From: Patescibacteria group bacterium
Lineage (GTDB): Bacteria; Patescibacteriota; Patescibacteriia; WFTA01; S139-112
Assembly: GCA_015485715.1 (NCBI GenBank)
Contig: WFTA01000068.1
Coordinates: 1-20,138, forward strand
Length of the DNA: 20,138 nt
Direction: 5' to 3'
Below are positions 6,121 to 15,360 of this stretch, one piece after another. A program made the translations under genes and the position numbers. Position 1 is the stretch's first letter; every line of letters begins with the position of its first letter. Under the pieces are notes generated by a model, which did no database searches, was not told where the DNA came from, and worked only from the letters and a program-made list of their open reading frames with translations.

Positions 6121-9100
6121 CTATTCACCATTCTGTATATTAATTGTAACACTATTACAGGCATCTGAATTGCCGCTTGATCCAAATCCTGCCCAGTTAA
6201 TTCCATTTAATTCAAAATTAGCATATAATGATGAAGTTTTTTTAGATACATCATTGCTGTCTATATAGCTATATTGATATATATAAGATCCATCAGGGCA
6301 TACAAACTGGCTGGCAGAACCATTCCAGCAAGTATCAGGATTGTATCCATCAGGGCATCCATTAAACACATTCAAAGGATCAACCGGCAGAGAAGTGCCC
6401 AACACGGTCCCCAAGGCAGACTGCCACGATCCCCATTTAGAAGTAGTGAACCCTGCTTTAAATGTCCCACTCTGCAATGTTGGATAATCATTATTCTTAT
6501 TATAGTAATCATTTAATACATTACGAATTCTGGTAAGATCCTGCACTCTGATCAGATCTCTTCTAATTTTTTGTGCATCCATCATACAAACTCCGGCATT
6601 CAACTCTGCACAATCACTATCCTGTGTACAGGATATAGTCTGATCCTCTGAGCAAACATATTTATCATTCAAGTCTATAGTAAATTTCCAATTATTTAAA
6701 AATTCATTATATATATCCTTTATACTATCATCAGCATTTTTATTATATGACATCACAAATATATAATTTTGATACTCGTCTCCTTTATTTACAGCAGCGC
6801 TTACGTACACAGTTCTTCCGTCCTGAAGAGCTTCATACCCATCTATAATAATCTTTCTTGGGTTTCCGGGATTGGGCACATTTGCATCATACCACTCTCT
6901 CAGGCTTAAATACTTATCATTTGCGTATACCCTGATAGCTATTGCATCATCACTTGATGGCACATCAGGAAGGAAAAGATATTCCTTCAAAATAATCGGA
7001 GTTATATCAGGAGCAGGATTCTCTCTGGTAACAACAGTTAATGCCGGAAGATCATCTTGAGCATTTAACTGACAAACCTGTCCCTTGGAACAATCTGAAT
7101 TTTCTATACATGATTTTCCAGTAGATACACCATTCTCAAAGCATACATATTTTTCTCCTCTGTCTCTACAGAATGCTAATGAAAATCCCATATCCTCGTC
7201 CTTGTATGGAAAATTATTATAATCAGGCCACGGATTTTCGCAAATAAACACATCAGTACTTATTACTTCCACAGCAGATCCTGCATCAAGTCCTGTAGAG
7301 TCTTCAGCCTGAACTCTGCTTAATACTCTTCCATTTATACCTTGAGGTGTTGCTTTTGTTTGATTTGCGTCCAAAGGATTTAGATTCAATATTCTCGATG
7401 ATCCAAGCAGTTTCCACTCATAGCTGGCCTGTAGAACATTGTCGTCTTCATCTTTGGCCACAGCAGTCCAAACATGCTGATTGCCGGTCAAACTGCTATC
7501 CTGATCATCAGGACAATCATCCCTTAAGCTACAGGTGAAAATATCTTCATCACCTATTGTGCCGGGAGGATTGATAGTGACATCTACCTTTGAGATCTGA
7601 CACACTATATCACCTGTTGTGAATGAGGACTGATAATCATTTCTCATAAATCCTCCTTCCACACTCCTTACACCCTGCTCTGTGCCTTTAATATTAAGAG
7701 TATATGTCTTCTGAGTATCCAGTGCGGACAGCGGCGACAGTAAAACAGTGGTATCCACAGCTTCACCGAGACAACTCTTTTTCCCTTCTTTAACCACACA
7801 TACTTTATCCTTATTTACTGGATAATCGGAGTAACACGCACATCCTTTATCGTCTGTACACACACTTCCTATACTGCATTCAGGTCTGTTATCTATTAGA
7901 GTATAATCTACCGGAACCCTGCATACATATTCCTCTACGGCAGGAGTTTGAGCAAAAACACCTCTGACAGCATTCACAATATTATCTATACCTTTTCTCA
8001 ACCATCCTGTCTGCTGATCATCCTCCTCATTGTCATCATTATTTACCTTTTTGCACTGTGCAGGAACCGGTTCATCCTTACCATATGTCATCTCATACTC
8101 TATATATGCTGTATCTGGATTTACTGTTCCCCTCCTGATTACTTTGTCAAAATTTATCTCTACAGCAACATTCCTACAGACATTATCAGCATCTGCTTTT
8201 GGATTAATAGATTTAATACCCAGTATGTAAGATGGACCAAGGCCGGGCTTAATATAATAAGGAAGAGAGTTGCTGGGTATATATTCTAAAACATCTTCCC
8301 ACTGTCCTCCTACACATTCTCCTCTTATTACAACTCCTGTACATTTTTGTCCCACAACTTCCTGTTTAAGTACAGTAACATATGCTGTAGTAGTGCTTGT
8401 AAATATATCAAACAAAGGTACAGTTACTTTTACCCTATCATCACTCCAAGTATCTGTCTGTGCTGTTTCTGATTTATCTAGCGCTGTATGATAAAAATCT
8501 ACTTTACTTGTACCCTGTTCTGTTCCCATTCTCTCACCAAAGATATCAATTTTATCGCCTTGTTTTCCTGAGTTAGGATCAAGCCTGCAAAGATTAGCTC
8601 CATATGGATATGTATTGTCTACTACAAAGACCCCACTATCCCTGTCTCTTGTAATCAAAGCACCTGAAGGAGTATAATCAGCACTGGTTTCTACTTTTAC
8701 AAGCCCTGTTCTGGCTCCTTGGGGAACTTTGGCGATAATCATACTATCAGACCAAACATCACCGCATATATCTGTAGGAAGCGGAGCTTCAATATCATCA
8801 GACGGATCGTTAATACAAACTCCACTGGCATTTTCTCCAATACAATCACTATTAGTCTGGCAAACTTGTCCGTCCTTGTCACCTCCCTGACAGATATTCC
8901 TGTCACCAGTAAAAATTACTCTACCGGGTTTGTATCCAAAATTACCTCCAACTATTGTAATAAATTTACCTTCTGGCCCGTATGAAGGAGTAATTCTTTC
9001 AATAAATGGATTCATATCAAAATATACAGGATTAGATACTTCATCCAATAATTGAACATATACATCTCCTGACCCCGCTCTTTCAATCAAATTTCCTTCA

Positions 9101-12100
9101 TCATCATATCTTGCGGGAACCTGTAATACTATATTATTATTACTCCATTTTACAATATCTTTTGCAACAATCTCACCACTGGCAAGCGCCGGACTGTAGA
9201 CCACAGAAGAGAATATCACATCATTTGAGTCTGTTTTAACGTCTCCAAAATTATTTCCTACAAGACTTACTTGTTGATTGACAGTTCCCTGAGATGGATT
9301 TATTTCGCATAATCCGGGGTATATATTATTGTTAACATCAAAACTTTGAATAGTCGAATCCCTTAATCCGTAAAATGTTACAACCTCTATAGGTCCATCA
9401 ACAGCATCATCAGATGTATCCTTGGTTGAAGCGTCAGGTACCTCCACTATAATCTGAGTGTTGGTCCATGGTCTGCTGCAGATACCGCTGGGTATAATAC
9501 CTTCCCTGTCATCATCACGGTTTTGAATGTCACCAATAAAATTGACACTGCCTCCTCCATTCCCAAACATACATCCTGATATAGTAATCCAGTTACCGGG
9601 TGCACCATCCATAGGTGATACATCTTTTATCACAGGAGTACATCTTCCTTTATCAAGGTCACATCTTGATCCCGGACAGGCATTGTCTCCTGTGGTACAA
9701 TCCGCATCTGTGACACATAAAGTTGGGTCTGTTGATGTGGCAACATCTATTATGGATCTGCCGACAATATTCAATGTCTCAGCTGTAATAGTTGCTCTTC
9801 CGCCTGAAACAGATGTAACAGTAGAAGTTGATTTATCAACATTGGCTACTATAGCTACCAGATCATTTTCAGAATTCCATTCCCATGAAAACTTGTCCGG
9901 GTTTATTATCTGACAATTTTCCGCCTGCGGTAGTGCAGATAAAACCCTTTTTCTACCTATACCAAAAATAGTTGCTCTGTGAGGTGCTACCCTTACTTCT
10001 TTAAGACTGCACTCCTGAGCATTTGCTTTGGTTCTAAATTTCCATATATAATCTCTGGTGGTACTGACACCCTTAAAAGATTTTATTCCTTTGCCTACAA
10101 AAACTTTGTACCATGTTGATGGTTTAAGATTGGCGCTGGGTGTAAAGACAAAACCTTCATTGTCTGTATCTCTATTAATAACATCAAAAGCACCATCCAA
10201 AGCAGAATCACTGCAGTTTTCATCTGAAAATACTCTACTGTTGCCGCACTCAAACACCTTAATATTTTTACTGTTAAATGTACTTTCATCCATATTCATA
10301 TTAAACTGAGCTGATATCAATGCATTTACGCATATACCGTCCATATTAGGATATGGTGTCGGGGTTTGTATTTCATCTTCAGCGCAGGAAGGGTTATAAA
10401 TCATACGAGGAGCTCCGGGCGGCGTCTCATATTGACAAGTGCAGGCAGCTTCGGGGTCACATATAAGCCCCTCTCCGCATATCCCTCCATCTACACAAGC
10501 ATCCTCTGAAGGAGATATATTACAATTCTGACCAACCCTACAGGATATATCATAAGGAATACTGTTTGATACAAGTCCTCCTGCTGTCACATATACACCT
10601 CCGTCGTATGCCCCCTGAGGTACTTTTACCTTTATTTCCTCCTGTTTCCATGAGGTTACATCTTGATCAGGCACCCTTGCATTTCCATCAGCAAATGTAA
10701 CATTATCGTCATCTGTGGATCTGCTGCCTTCTCCCGGATCGTCGCCAAATCTCATACCCTCAAGCCTTATCTCTGTTCCAAAACAGGATCTGGAAGGAGT
10801 AATAGACAAAAGACAGGGACCTTCTGCTTCTTTATCAGAAGAAACAAAATAGTCTACATTTTTATTTTTACTTCTCAAGGTGCCTATGTTTGAATCGTTA
10901 TAAGATATGGATATCTGGGGAAGCAGATACTCTCCTTTCTCAAAAACCATTGGTATAGATGTTGTAATATACCTGTTACTGTAACTTCCTATAACAGCAG
11001 GAACATCGTTAAACTCCAAAGATGTTACCTGAGCATTTCTGGGATCTTCAGAATCGTCAGGAACAGCTCCCTGAAAACAATATCCCTCTATAGTGACACA
11101 CTGTCCCAAAAGGCCCTCTGAGGGATTTATGGATGATATATAAGGAGAGCATATACACTTATCCTGAGTAGATACTGTAAACTGCCAGCTATACTGAAGT
11201 GTATTACCATCCACATCTATAACCCTGTCTGTATTTATGTTTACATAATAGACAGTGTTGGGAGTAAGAGGTGTAGATGGTTCAAAAGTAAATACCTTGA
11301 AATTACTTGTACTGTCTGTATAAAATATTCCTCCTTGTCCTGTTGTTCTATAAGGTCCCGGATCCATCTGATAAGGCTTGATACCTGCAGAAAAAACAGG
11401 CGGGCTGGACGGTGATCCTTCTGATACTGTGATTGATACAAAATCGTTATACATGGATGTATTAAAAGTAAAGGTTATGATCTCTGTGTCGGGGCAGATA
11501 TTATCACCTTCAGGATAAAAATTTCCAACTCCGGGGACTCTGTCATTTGTCTGGAATTCAAAAACATATGGCTCTTCCATTGGATTGCCGCACAGGTCTT
11601 CCACATTCTGAATAGTCACTCTATACCATGTAAAAGGTTTGTATAAATTAGGAGGTATCATTCTCAATGTAAATCCCTGACTTGAAGTAATCACTTCAAA
11701 ATCTGCAGCAGGCAAAGTAGAGACAACATTTCCTCCTTCGCCATCTATTTCTTGAACTATAATATTAGAAGCTATAGGCCTTCCTGTACCATCCTCAATA
11801 CTAAGACTCCTTACTGCCTCTGAAAATTCTGCCTTTATTATAGAATCTCTGGATATATTTCTTGCCGGATACTTAGGATCAGTGACATCAGATAGAGGAT
11901 AAGTGGAGACAACCAAAGGAGATACAGAATCTGTCTGAGTACCTGTTTGAAAACTCCAGATAAATTCAGACCCATTATCACTGCAACCAAAAGGATAGCA
12001 GGCACTAAGAGATAAACCACTTCTATCCAAAATACTTTTTGAATACTGCATTGTGTAAGTGGTGTTTGGTTTTAAATTATCCTGAGGTTTAAGTTCTACA

Positions 12101-12765
12101 ACCCTTCTGCCTGTATAAAGGTCAGTACCCACAGCCTGTTCTTCTTCTACAAGATAAATATTGCCCCCTACTGTATCTTTATCCAGACTGTTATTAAATT
12201 GAGTTTGAATGGACGAACACAAATACACATTCTGTGACGGATCTCCACCCTCATTTGCTGTTCCAATTTCTTTCACAGCAAATTCTGAACCGGGAAGAGG
12301 ACAGATGGAAGGATCAAAAAGCCATCTCCCCCCTAAACACACAGAACACCCTGATACACTTCCCTCCTGACATTTGTCACCAACCTGAACATTGGAAGCA
12401 CCTGTCAGAAGATTGAATATAAATCTGGTAATGGCAAAAGAAAAGAATATTATCACCAGACCTGTAACAGCATTGATAATAATCTTCTTTGCTCTACTTA
12501 CCTGATCTGTATTACCTCCTGCAGTCATCCACAAAAATCCTCCATATATAACAAGTCCTAAAAATAAAACACCAAGCGCAGACAAAATATAATTTATAAT
12601 CCTCACAATTACTACTCTTACATCATCAGATGGTAAATCTGCTCCTGCCAAATATCCTGTGCCAAAATCCTGAGCATTAGCAACGTCCATCCCTAAAACA
12701 AAAACTACAACCAGAATTCCCAAATAAACAAATATTCTGTATCTTTTTATTCTATCAATCGACAC
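6121..12765 (-). CDS. Giant secreted multi-Ig/TIG protein with pilin-like modules at both ends
   Basis: The 2214 residues start at GTG. A signal-peptide-like segment (1-31, ending ANAQ) is followed by a two-helix VirB2/TrbC-like pilin module (about 50-122). Then come Ig-like domains of the Big_5 type (about 160-275, 280-407, 410-535, 785-915), IPT/TIG domains starting near 540, 651, 1044, 1152, 1253 and 1392 with the usual P-S-x-G and G-x-x-F-G turns, a Big_2-like domain (about 923-1010) and a further Ig-like domain from about 1510. Four Cys clusters containing D-C or S-D-C lie at 1017-1042, 1292-1317, 1875-1898 and 2038-2060; there are about 70 Cys in all. Residues 2063-2214 resemble the globular part of type II/IV pseudopilins (R-x-x-D-L...YYNKNNDYP...LPVDPLN...YIYQYSY). 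It is likely an extracellular adhesin or fibre protein, probably the first gene of its transcript. Confidence 0.9.
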   Translation of the reverse strand: MSIDRIKRYRIFVYLGILVVVFVLGMDVANAQDFGTGYLAGADLPSDDVRVVIVRIINYILSALGVLFLGLVIYGGFLWMTAGGNTDQVSRAKKIIINAVTGLVIIFFSFAITRFIFNLLTGASNVQVGDKCQEGSVSGCSVCLGGRWLFDPSICPLPGSEFAVKEIGTANEGGDPSQNVYLCSSIQTQFNNSLDKDTVGGNIYLVEEEQAVGTDLYTGRRVVELKPQDNLKPNTTYTMQYSKSILDRSGLSLSACYPFGCSDNGSEFIWSFQTGTQTDSVSPLVVSTYPLSDVTDPKYPARNISRDSIIKAEFSEAVRSLSIEDGTGRPIASNIIVQEIDGEGGNVVSTLPAADFEVITSSQGFTLRMIPPNLYKPFTWYRVTIQNVEDLCGNPMEEPYVFEFQTNDRVPGVGNFYPEGDNICPDTEIITFTFNTSMYNDFVSITVSEGSPSSPPVFSAGIKPYQMDPGPYRTTGQGGIFYTDSTSNFKVFTFEPSTPLTPNTVYYVNINTDRVIDVDGNTLQYSWQFTVSTQDKCICSPYISSINPSEGLLGQCVTIEGYCFQGAVPDDSEDPRNAQVTSLEFNDVPAVIGSYSNRYITTSIPMVFEKGEYLLPQISISYNDSNIGTLRSKNKNVDYFVSSDKEAEGPCLLSITPSRSCFGTEIRLEGMRFGDDPGEGSRSTDDDNVTFADGNARVPDQDVTSWKQEEIKVKVPQGAYDGGVYVTAGGLVSNSIPYDISCRVGQNCNISPSEDACVDGGICGEGLICDPEAACTCQYETPPGAPRMIYNPSCAEDEIQTPTPYPNMDGICVNALISAQFNMNMDESTFNSKNIKVFECGNSRVFSDENCSDSALDGAFDVINRDTDNEGFVFTPSANLKPSTWYKVFVGKGIKSFKGVSTTRDYIWKFRTKANAQECSLKEVRVAPHRATIFGIGRKRVLSALPQAENCQIINPDKFSWEWNSENDLVAIVANVDKSTSTVTSVSGGRATITAETLNIVGRSIIDVATSTDPTLCVTDADCTTGDNACPGSRCDLDKGRCTPVIKDVSPMDGAPGNWITISGCMFGNGGGSVNFIGDIQNRDDDREGIIPSGICSRPWTNTQIIVEVPDASTKDTSDDAVDGPIEVVTFYGLRDSTIQSFDVNNNIYPGLCEINPSQGTVNQQVSLVGNNFGDVKTDSNDVIFSSVVYSPALASGEIVAKDIVKWSNNNIVLQVPARYDDEGNLIERAGSGDVYVQLLDEVSNPVYFDMNPFIERITPSYGPEGKFITIVGGNFGYKPGRVIFTGDRNICQGGDKDGQVCQTNSDCIGENASGVCINDPSDDIEAPLPTDICGDVWSDSMIIAKVPQGARTGLVKVETSADYTPSGALITRDRDSGVFVVDNTYPYGANLCRLDPNSGKQGDKIDIFGERMGTEQGTSKVDFYHTALDKSETAQTDTWSDDRVKVTVPLFDIFTSTTTAYVTVLKQEVVGQKCTGVVIRGECVGGQWEDVLEYIPSNSLPYYIKPGLGPSYILGIKSINPKADADNVCRNVAVEINFDKVIRRGTVNPDTAYIEYEMTYGKDEPVPAQCKKVNNDDNEEDDQQTGWLRKGIDNIVNAVRGVFAQTPAVEEYVCRVPVDYTLIDNRPECSIGSVCTDDKGCACYSDYPVNKDKVCVVKEGKKSCLGEAVDTTVLLSPLSALDTQKTYTLNIKGTEQGVRSVEGGFMRNDYQSSFTTGDIVCQISKVDVTINPPGTIGDEDIFTCSLRDDCPDDQDSSLTGNQHVWTAVAKDEDDNVLQASYEWKLLGSSRILNLNPLDANQTKATPQGINGRVLSRVQAEDSTGLDAGSAVEVISTDVFICENPWPDYNNFPYKDEDMGFSLAFCRDRGEKYVCFENGVSTGKSCIENSDCSKGQVCQLNAQDDLPALTVVTRENPAPDITPIILKEYLFLPDVPSSDDAIAIRVYANDKYLSLREWYDANVPNPGNPRKIIIDGYEALQDGRTVYVSAAVNKGDEYQNYIFVMSYNKNADDSIKDIYNEFLNNWKFTIDLNDKYVCSEDQTISCTQDSDCAELNAGVCMMDAQKIRRDLIRVQDLTRIRNVLNDYYNKNNDYPTLQSGTFKAGFTTSKWGSWQSALGTVLGTSLPVDPLNVFNGCPDGYNPDTCWNGSASQFVCPDGSYIYQYSYIDSNDVSKKTSSLYANFELNGINWAGFGSSGNSDACNSVTINIQNGE

Positions 12766-12793
12766 ACAGATTAAGATTACTTGTATTTATTTT

Positions 12794-12822
12794 ATTATAC
12801 CATAAAATCTATAAATAAACAA
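12794..12822 (-). promoter_or_regulatory. Extended -10 promoter for the giant surface protein
   Basis: The minus strand carries TGGTATAAT, a perfect -10 hexamer (12794-12799) with the TG of an extended -10 element. TTGTTT (12817-12822) lies 17 bases upstream as a moderate -35. Transcription would start near 12787, about 20 bases before the GTG start. The -35 overlaps the T-tract of the upstream terminator, so termination of one unit and initiation of the next are packed together. Confidence 0.6.
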
Positions 12823-12846
12823 AACATCCGTCAAAGGGGATGTTTT
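12811..12846 (-). terminator. Intrinsic terminator after the doxX-like gene
   Basis: On the minus strand AAAACATCC and GGATGTTTT form a 9-base stem (12838-12846 with 12821-12829) around an 8-base loop, followed by TTTTGTTTATTTAT. This is a standard Rho-independent terminator. It lies about 80 bases past the stop codon of the DoxX-family gene and before the promoter of the giant protein, so it marks a transcript border. Confidence 0.75.
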
Positions 12847-12924
12847 ATCAAATATAACTTAAAAGACAACCACAATACAGCTGGATCAAACTGTTATATA
12901 TACAAAAAAATATATGAGAATGTC

Positions 12925-13404
12925 TTATTCCTGATTTAATGATGTATGAAAATCTGTTGATTGCGCAGACGAAGAAAGTTCATCATCTGTCTTAACATTT
13001 TTATTAACCAAAACATACGAACCCGGGCCTGTCAACATTAAAGCTATATTTATAGCAAACAAAGCTATATTCACACTTCCTGCAGGCAAACTGACTTCTT
13101 TGGCTATAATAAATGCAACCAGCATAACAACTGCCAGTAAAAACGCAGCAATCTCTGTCCAAAATCCTACAAGCACAGCTATACCTCCCAGCAGTTCAAT
13201 CAAACCCACAACATAGACAAAAAAATCAGAAAAAGGAATACCCAATCCCTGAAATGCAGCAGCAGTTGCCTCAGGCCCCGGATTTCCAAACAATTTACCA
13301 TACCCTGATATTATAAATATAATACCAACAGCAAGTCTTAATACTATTAATGCAGTATCTATTTTATTCTTATCCATATATTTTCTAATTAACTCTAAAA
13401 ACAT
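12925..13404 (-). CDS. DoxX-family membrane protein
   Basis: The 159 residues contain four hydrophobic helices (about 18-38, 62-84, 86-103, 109-129) with the DoxX features LRLAVGIIFIISGYGKLFG near the start and a G-x-x-E-L-L-G-G segment (about 67-74) in helix 2. DoxX proteins are small membrane proteins linked to quinone or thiosulfate metabolism and to oxidative stress; no substrate can be read from the sequence. A hydrophilic tail of about 28 residues follows the last helix. An alternative ATG at residue 10 (13377) would also keep all helices; neither start has a ribosome binding site. It ends the transcript that stops at 12821-12846. Family assignment is good; role is unknown. Confidence 0.85.
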   Translation of the reverse strand: MFLELIRKYMDKNKIDTALIVLRLAVGIIFIISGYGKLFGNPGPEATAAAFQGLGIPFSDFFVYVVGLIELLGGIAVLVGFWTEIAAFLLAVVMLVAFIIAKEVSLPAGSVNIALFAINIALMLTGPGSYVLVNKNVKTDDELSSSAQSTDFHTSLNQE

Positions 13405-13406
13405 AT

Positions 13407-13439
13407 TAATATAAATCGACCTTTGGGTTATTTATATTA
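13407..13439. repeat. Perfect AT-only inverted repeat before the doxX-like start
   Basis: TAATATAAAT (13407-13416) is complementary to ATTTATATTA (13430-13439) with a 13-base loop. It lies 3 bases upstream of the start codon of the DoxX-family gene. It could be an operator or a weak RNA hairpin near the start site. In AT-rich DNA such a match may be accidental. Confidence 0.4.
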
Positions 13440-13452
13440 TCATCCCGCAGTT

Positions 13453-14976
13453 TCAATACACATCTTCCCGTTGTCTGTACTGCAAAGCTTCTGATATATG
13501 ATCAAGGTTAACTTTCAAAGCATCAGACAAATCAGCAATACTGCGGGCCACTTTTAAAACTCTATAAAAAACTCTGGCCGATAAGTTCAACTGTTTTACG
13601 GCCTGAGTCAGAACGTCGAGCGCCTTATCTTCTATCTGACAATGCTTTTTTATATCTTTGGAAGGCATTTCAGAATTTGTCTTGTAATTTTCATTCTGAA
13701 ATCTTCTCATCTGTATTTCCCTTGCTCTTATCACCCTTTCTCTTATTTTATCAGAACTTTCCTCAAAAGAATCAGCTGTCAGCTTGTGGAGTTCTACAGG
13801 CTGTACCTCTGTCTGAATATCTATCCTATCCAAAAGTGGACCTGATATTTTCCTCTTATATCTTGAAATTTGGGAAGGAGTACATATACACTGACGTGCT
13901 GGATGAGTATAATATCCGCATGGGCAAGGATTTTGAGACGCAACAAGTGTGAACCTTGCAGGAAAAGTAATACTTCCCTGCGCACGAGATACTGTCACCT
14001 TGCCATCTTCAAGAGGCTGACGCAGGCTCTCCAGTGAAATCCTTGGGAATTCTGGCAGCTCATCTAAAAATAAAACCCCTCTATGTGAGAGAGATATTTC
14101 TCCCGGTCTGGGATAGGTTCCACCCCCTACCAGAGAAATATGAGAAGAGCTGTGATGAGGTGATCTGAATGGCCTTACAGACACAAGAGGATTTTCTTTG
14201 GAAAGCAGTCCTGCTATAGAATATATTTTAGTTACTTCCAAAATCTCCTCATCTGACATAGGAGGGAGAATAGATGGAAGGGCTTTGGCCAAGAGTGTTT
14301 TACCCACCCCGGGCGGACCTGACAAAAGAACATTATGCCCTCCTGCAGCAGCCAGCTCCATTGCCCTTTTTGCTGTACTTTGTCCTTTAATATCTGCAAA
14401 ATCCACTTCAAAATCAACACTACCCAAATCAGATAGAGAATATTTGCGCTCGTATTTTCTTATAACAGTATTATTATTTAAATGAAATACCAGAGCAGGC
14501 AGGCTGCTTACAGGATATATATCAATACCCTCTACAAGCCCTGCTTCCTCCGCATTATCCTCTGGCACAAAAACTCTGGAAAATCCCTGATCTCTGGCAA
14601 ACAACACTGCAGGAAGAACTCCATTTATTTTCCTTAAGTTTCCGTCAAGCGAAAGCTCACCTAAAAATATACTATCTGATAAATCATGTTCTATAATATT
14701 TTGAGATTTTAAAATACCAAGTGCCATAGGGAGGTCAAAGCAGGAGCCCGCTTTTCTGATATCAGCAGGCGCTAGGTTGATAGTAACTTTTGTGCGAGGA
14801 AAAGGAAAAGCAGAATTTTTTATAGCTGACTTTACTCTCTCTTTTGCTTCATCAACTGCCTTATCAGGAAGTCCTACTACTACAAAAGAAGGAAGTGTAG
14901 AGGATATATCTGTCTCAACCTCAACAAGCTGACCGTCAAGTCCGATTACACTTACTGAGTATAATTTGCTTATCAT
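13453..14976 (-). CDS. comM: ComM/YifB-family AAA+ ATPase (Mg-chelatase-like)
   Basis: ComM is a hexameric helicase that drives branch migration when incoming DNA is recombined in natural transformation. The 507 residues show the N-terminal ChlI/LonC-like domain (about 20-160, with NLAPADIRKAGSCFDLP), Walker A GPPGVGKT (220-227), Walker B VLFLDE (301-306), sensor region ASQNPCPCG (346-354), a Cys cluster at 351, 353, 363 and 365 that may bind zinc, an arginine-finger segment GPLLDRID (379-386), and the C-terminal chelatase domain ending at EALQYRQREDVY. Length is normal. It stops at TGA. The only strong Shine-Dalgarno-like sequence near a start (15008-15013) is 31 bases upstream, too far to act. 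No other competence gene is in the window. Confidence 0.96.
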   Translation of the reverse strand: MISKLYSVSVIGLDGQLVEVETDISSTLPSFVVVGLPDKAVDEAKERVKSAIKNSAFPFPRTKVTINLAPADIRKAGSCFDLPMALGILKSQNIIEHDLSDSIFLGELSLDGNLRKINGVLPAVLFARDQGFSRVFVPEDNAEEAGLVEGIDIYPVSSLPALVFHLNNNTVIRKYERKYSLSDLGSVDFEVDFADIKGQSTAKRAMELAAAGGHNVLLSGPPGVGKTLLAKALPSILPPMSDEEILEVTKIYSIAGLLSKENPLVSVRPFRSPHHSSSHISLVGGGTYPRPGEISLSHRGVLFLDELPEFPRISLESLRQPLEDGKVTVSRAQGSITFPARFTLVASQNPCPCGYYTHPARQCICTPSQISRYKRKISGPLLDRIDIQTEVQPVELHKLTADSFEESSDKIRERVIRAREIQMRRFQNENYKTNSEMPSKDIKKHCQIEDKALDVLTQAVKQLNLSARVFYRVLKVARSIADLSDALKVNLDHISEALQYRQREDVY

Positions 14977-15015
14977 AAAAAGCTAATAACTTGCAGATAG
15001 ATATTATCTCCTTAT

Positions 15016-15339
15016 TTATTCAGCTTTATTCCTTCTTTCCTTGTATTTCAAAACCTCATATTTTAAGACATCCTTTAATCTATCTATTACTTCTCTGAGA
15101 GTCTCGCCATCACTCTCAGCTCTGAGAGTTTTGCCGGGCAGGAATAAGTTCACAGAAGCATGAAATACATTTCCATGAGCATGATGGTGGGTTATTTTGC
15201 ATACTTCTATATCGCATTTTAAATCTCCATCCTGATCAAACTTCTGCAGATATTTACTAATAGATATAATTTTCTTTTCTATATAATCTCGATTTCCTTC
15301 TGTTAATTCTATATCTTTTGCCAATATTTTGATTTTCAT
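15016..15339 (-). CDS. hpf: Ribosome hibernation promoting factor, short form (HPF/RaiA)
   Basis: The 107 residues match the S30AE/RaiA fold: MKIKILAKDIELTEGNRDYI at the start, a central region with alternating strands (C-D-I-E-V-C-K, F-H-A-S-V-N-L), and the family end ESDGETLREVIDRLKDVLKYEVLKYKERR. Proteins of this family sit in the decoding centre of idle ribosomes, and short forms act on 100S dimers or block translation. The C-terminal dimerisation domain of long HPF is absent. The histidine run ITHHHAHGN (49-57) is unusual in the family. The gene follows the M23 peptidase by 21 bases. A TATAAT at 15353-15358 might give an internal promoter, but its -35 is poor. Confidence 0.92.
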   Translation of the reverse strand: MKIKILAKDIELTEGNRDYIEKKIISISKYLQKFDQDGDLKCDIEVCKITHHHAHGNVFHASVNLFLPGKTLRAESDGETLREVIDRLKDVLKYEVLKYKERRNKAE

Positions 15340-15360
15340 AAACAGATACTTAATTATAAA

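Noticed and set aside
7948..8289. Plus-strand open frames inside the giant gene
   Set aside because: They are antisense to a continuous 2214-residue frame whose Ig/TIG pattern runs through the region.
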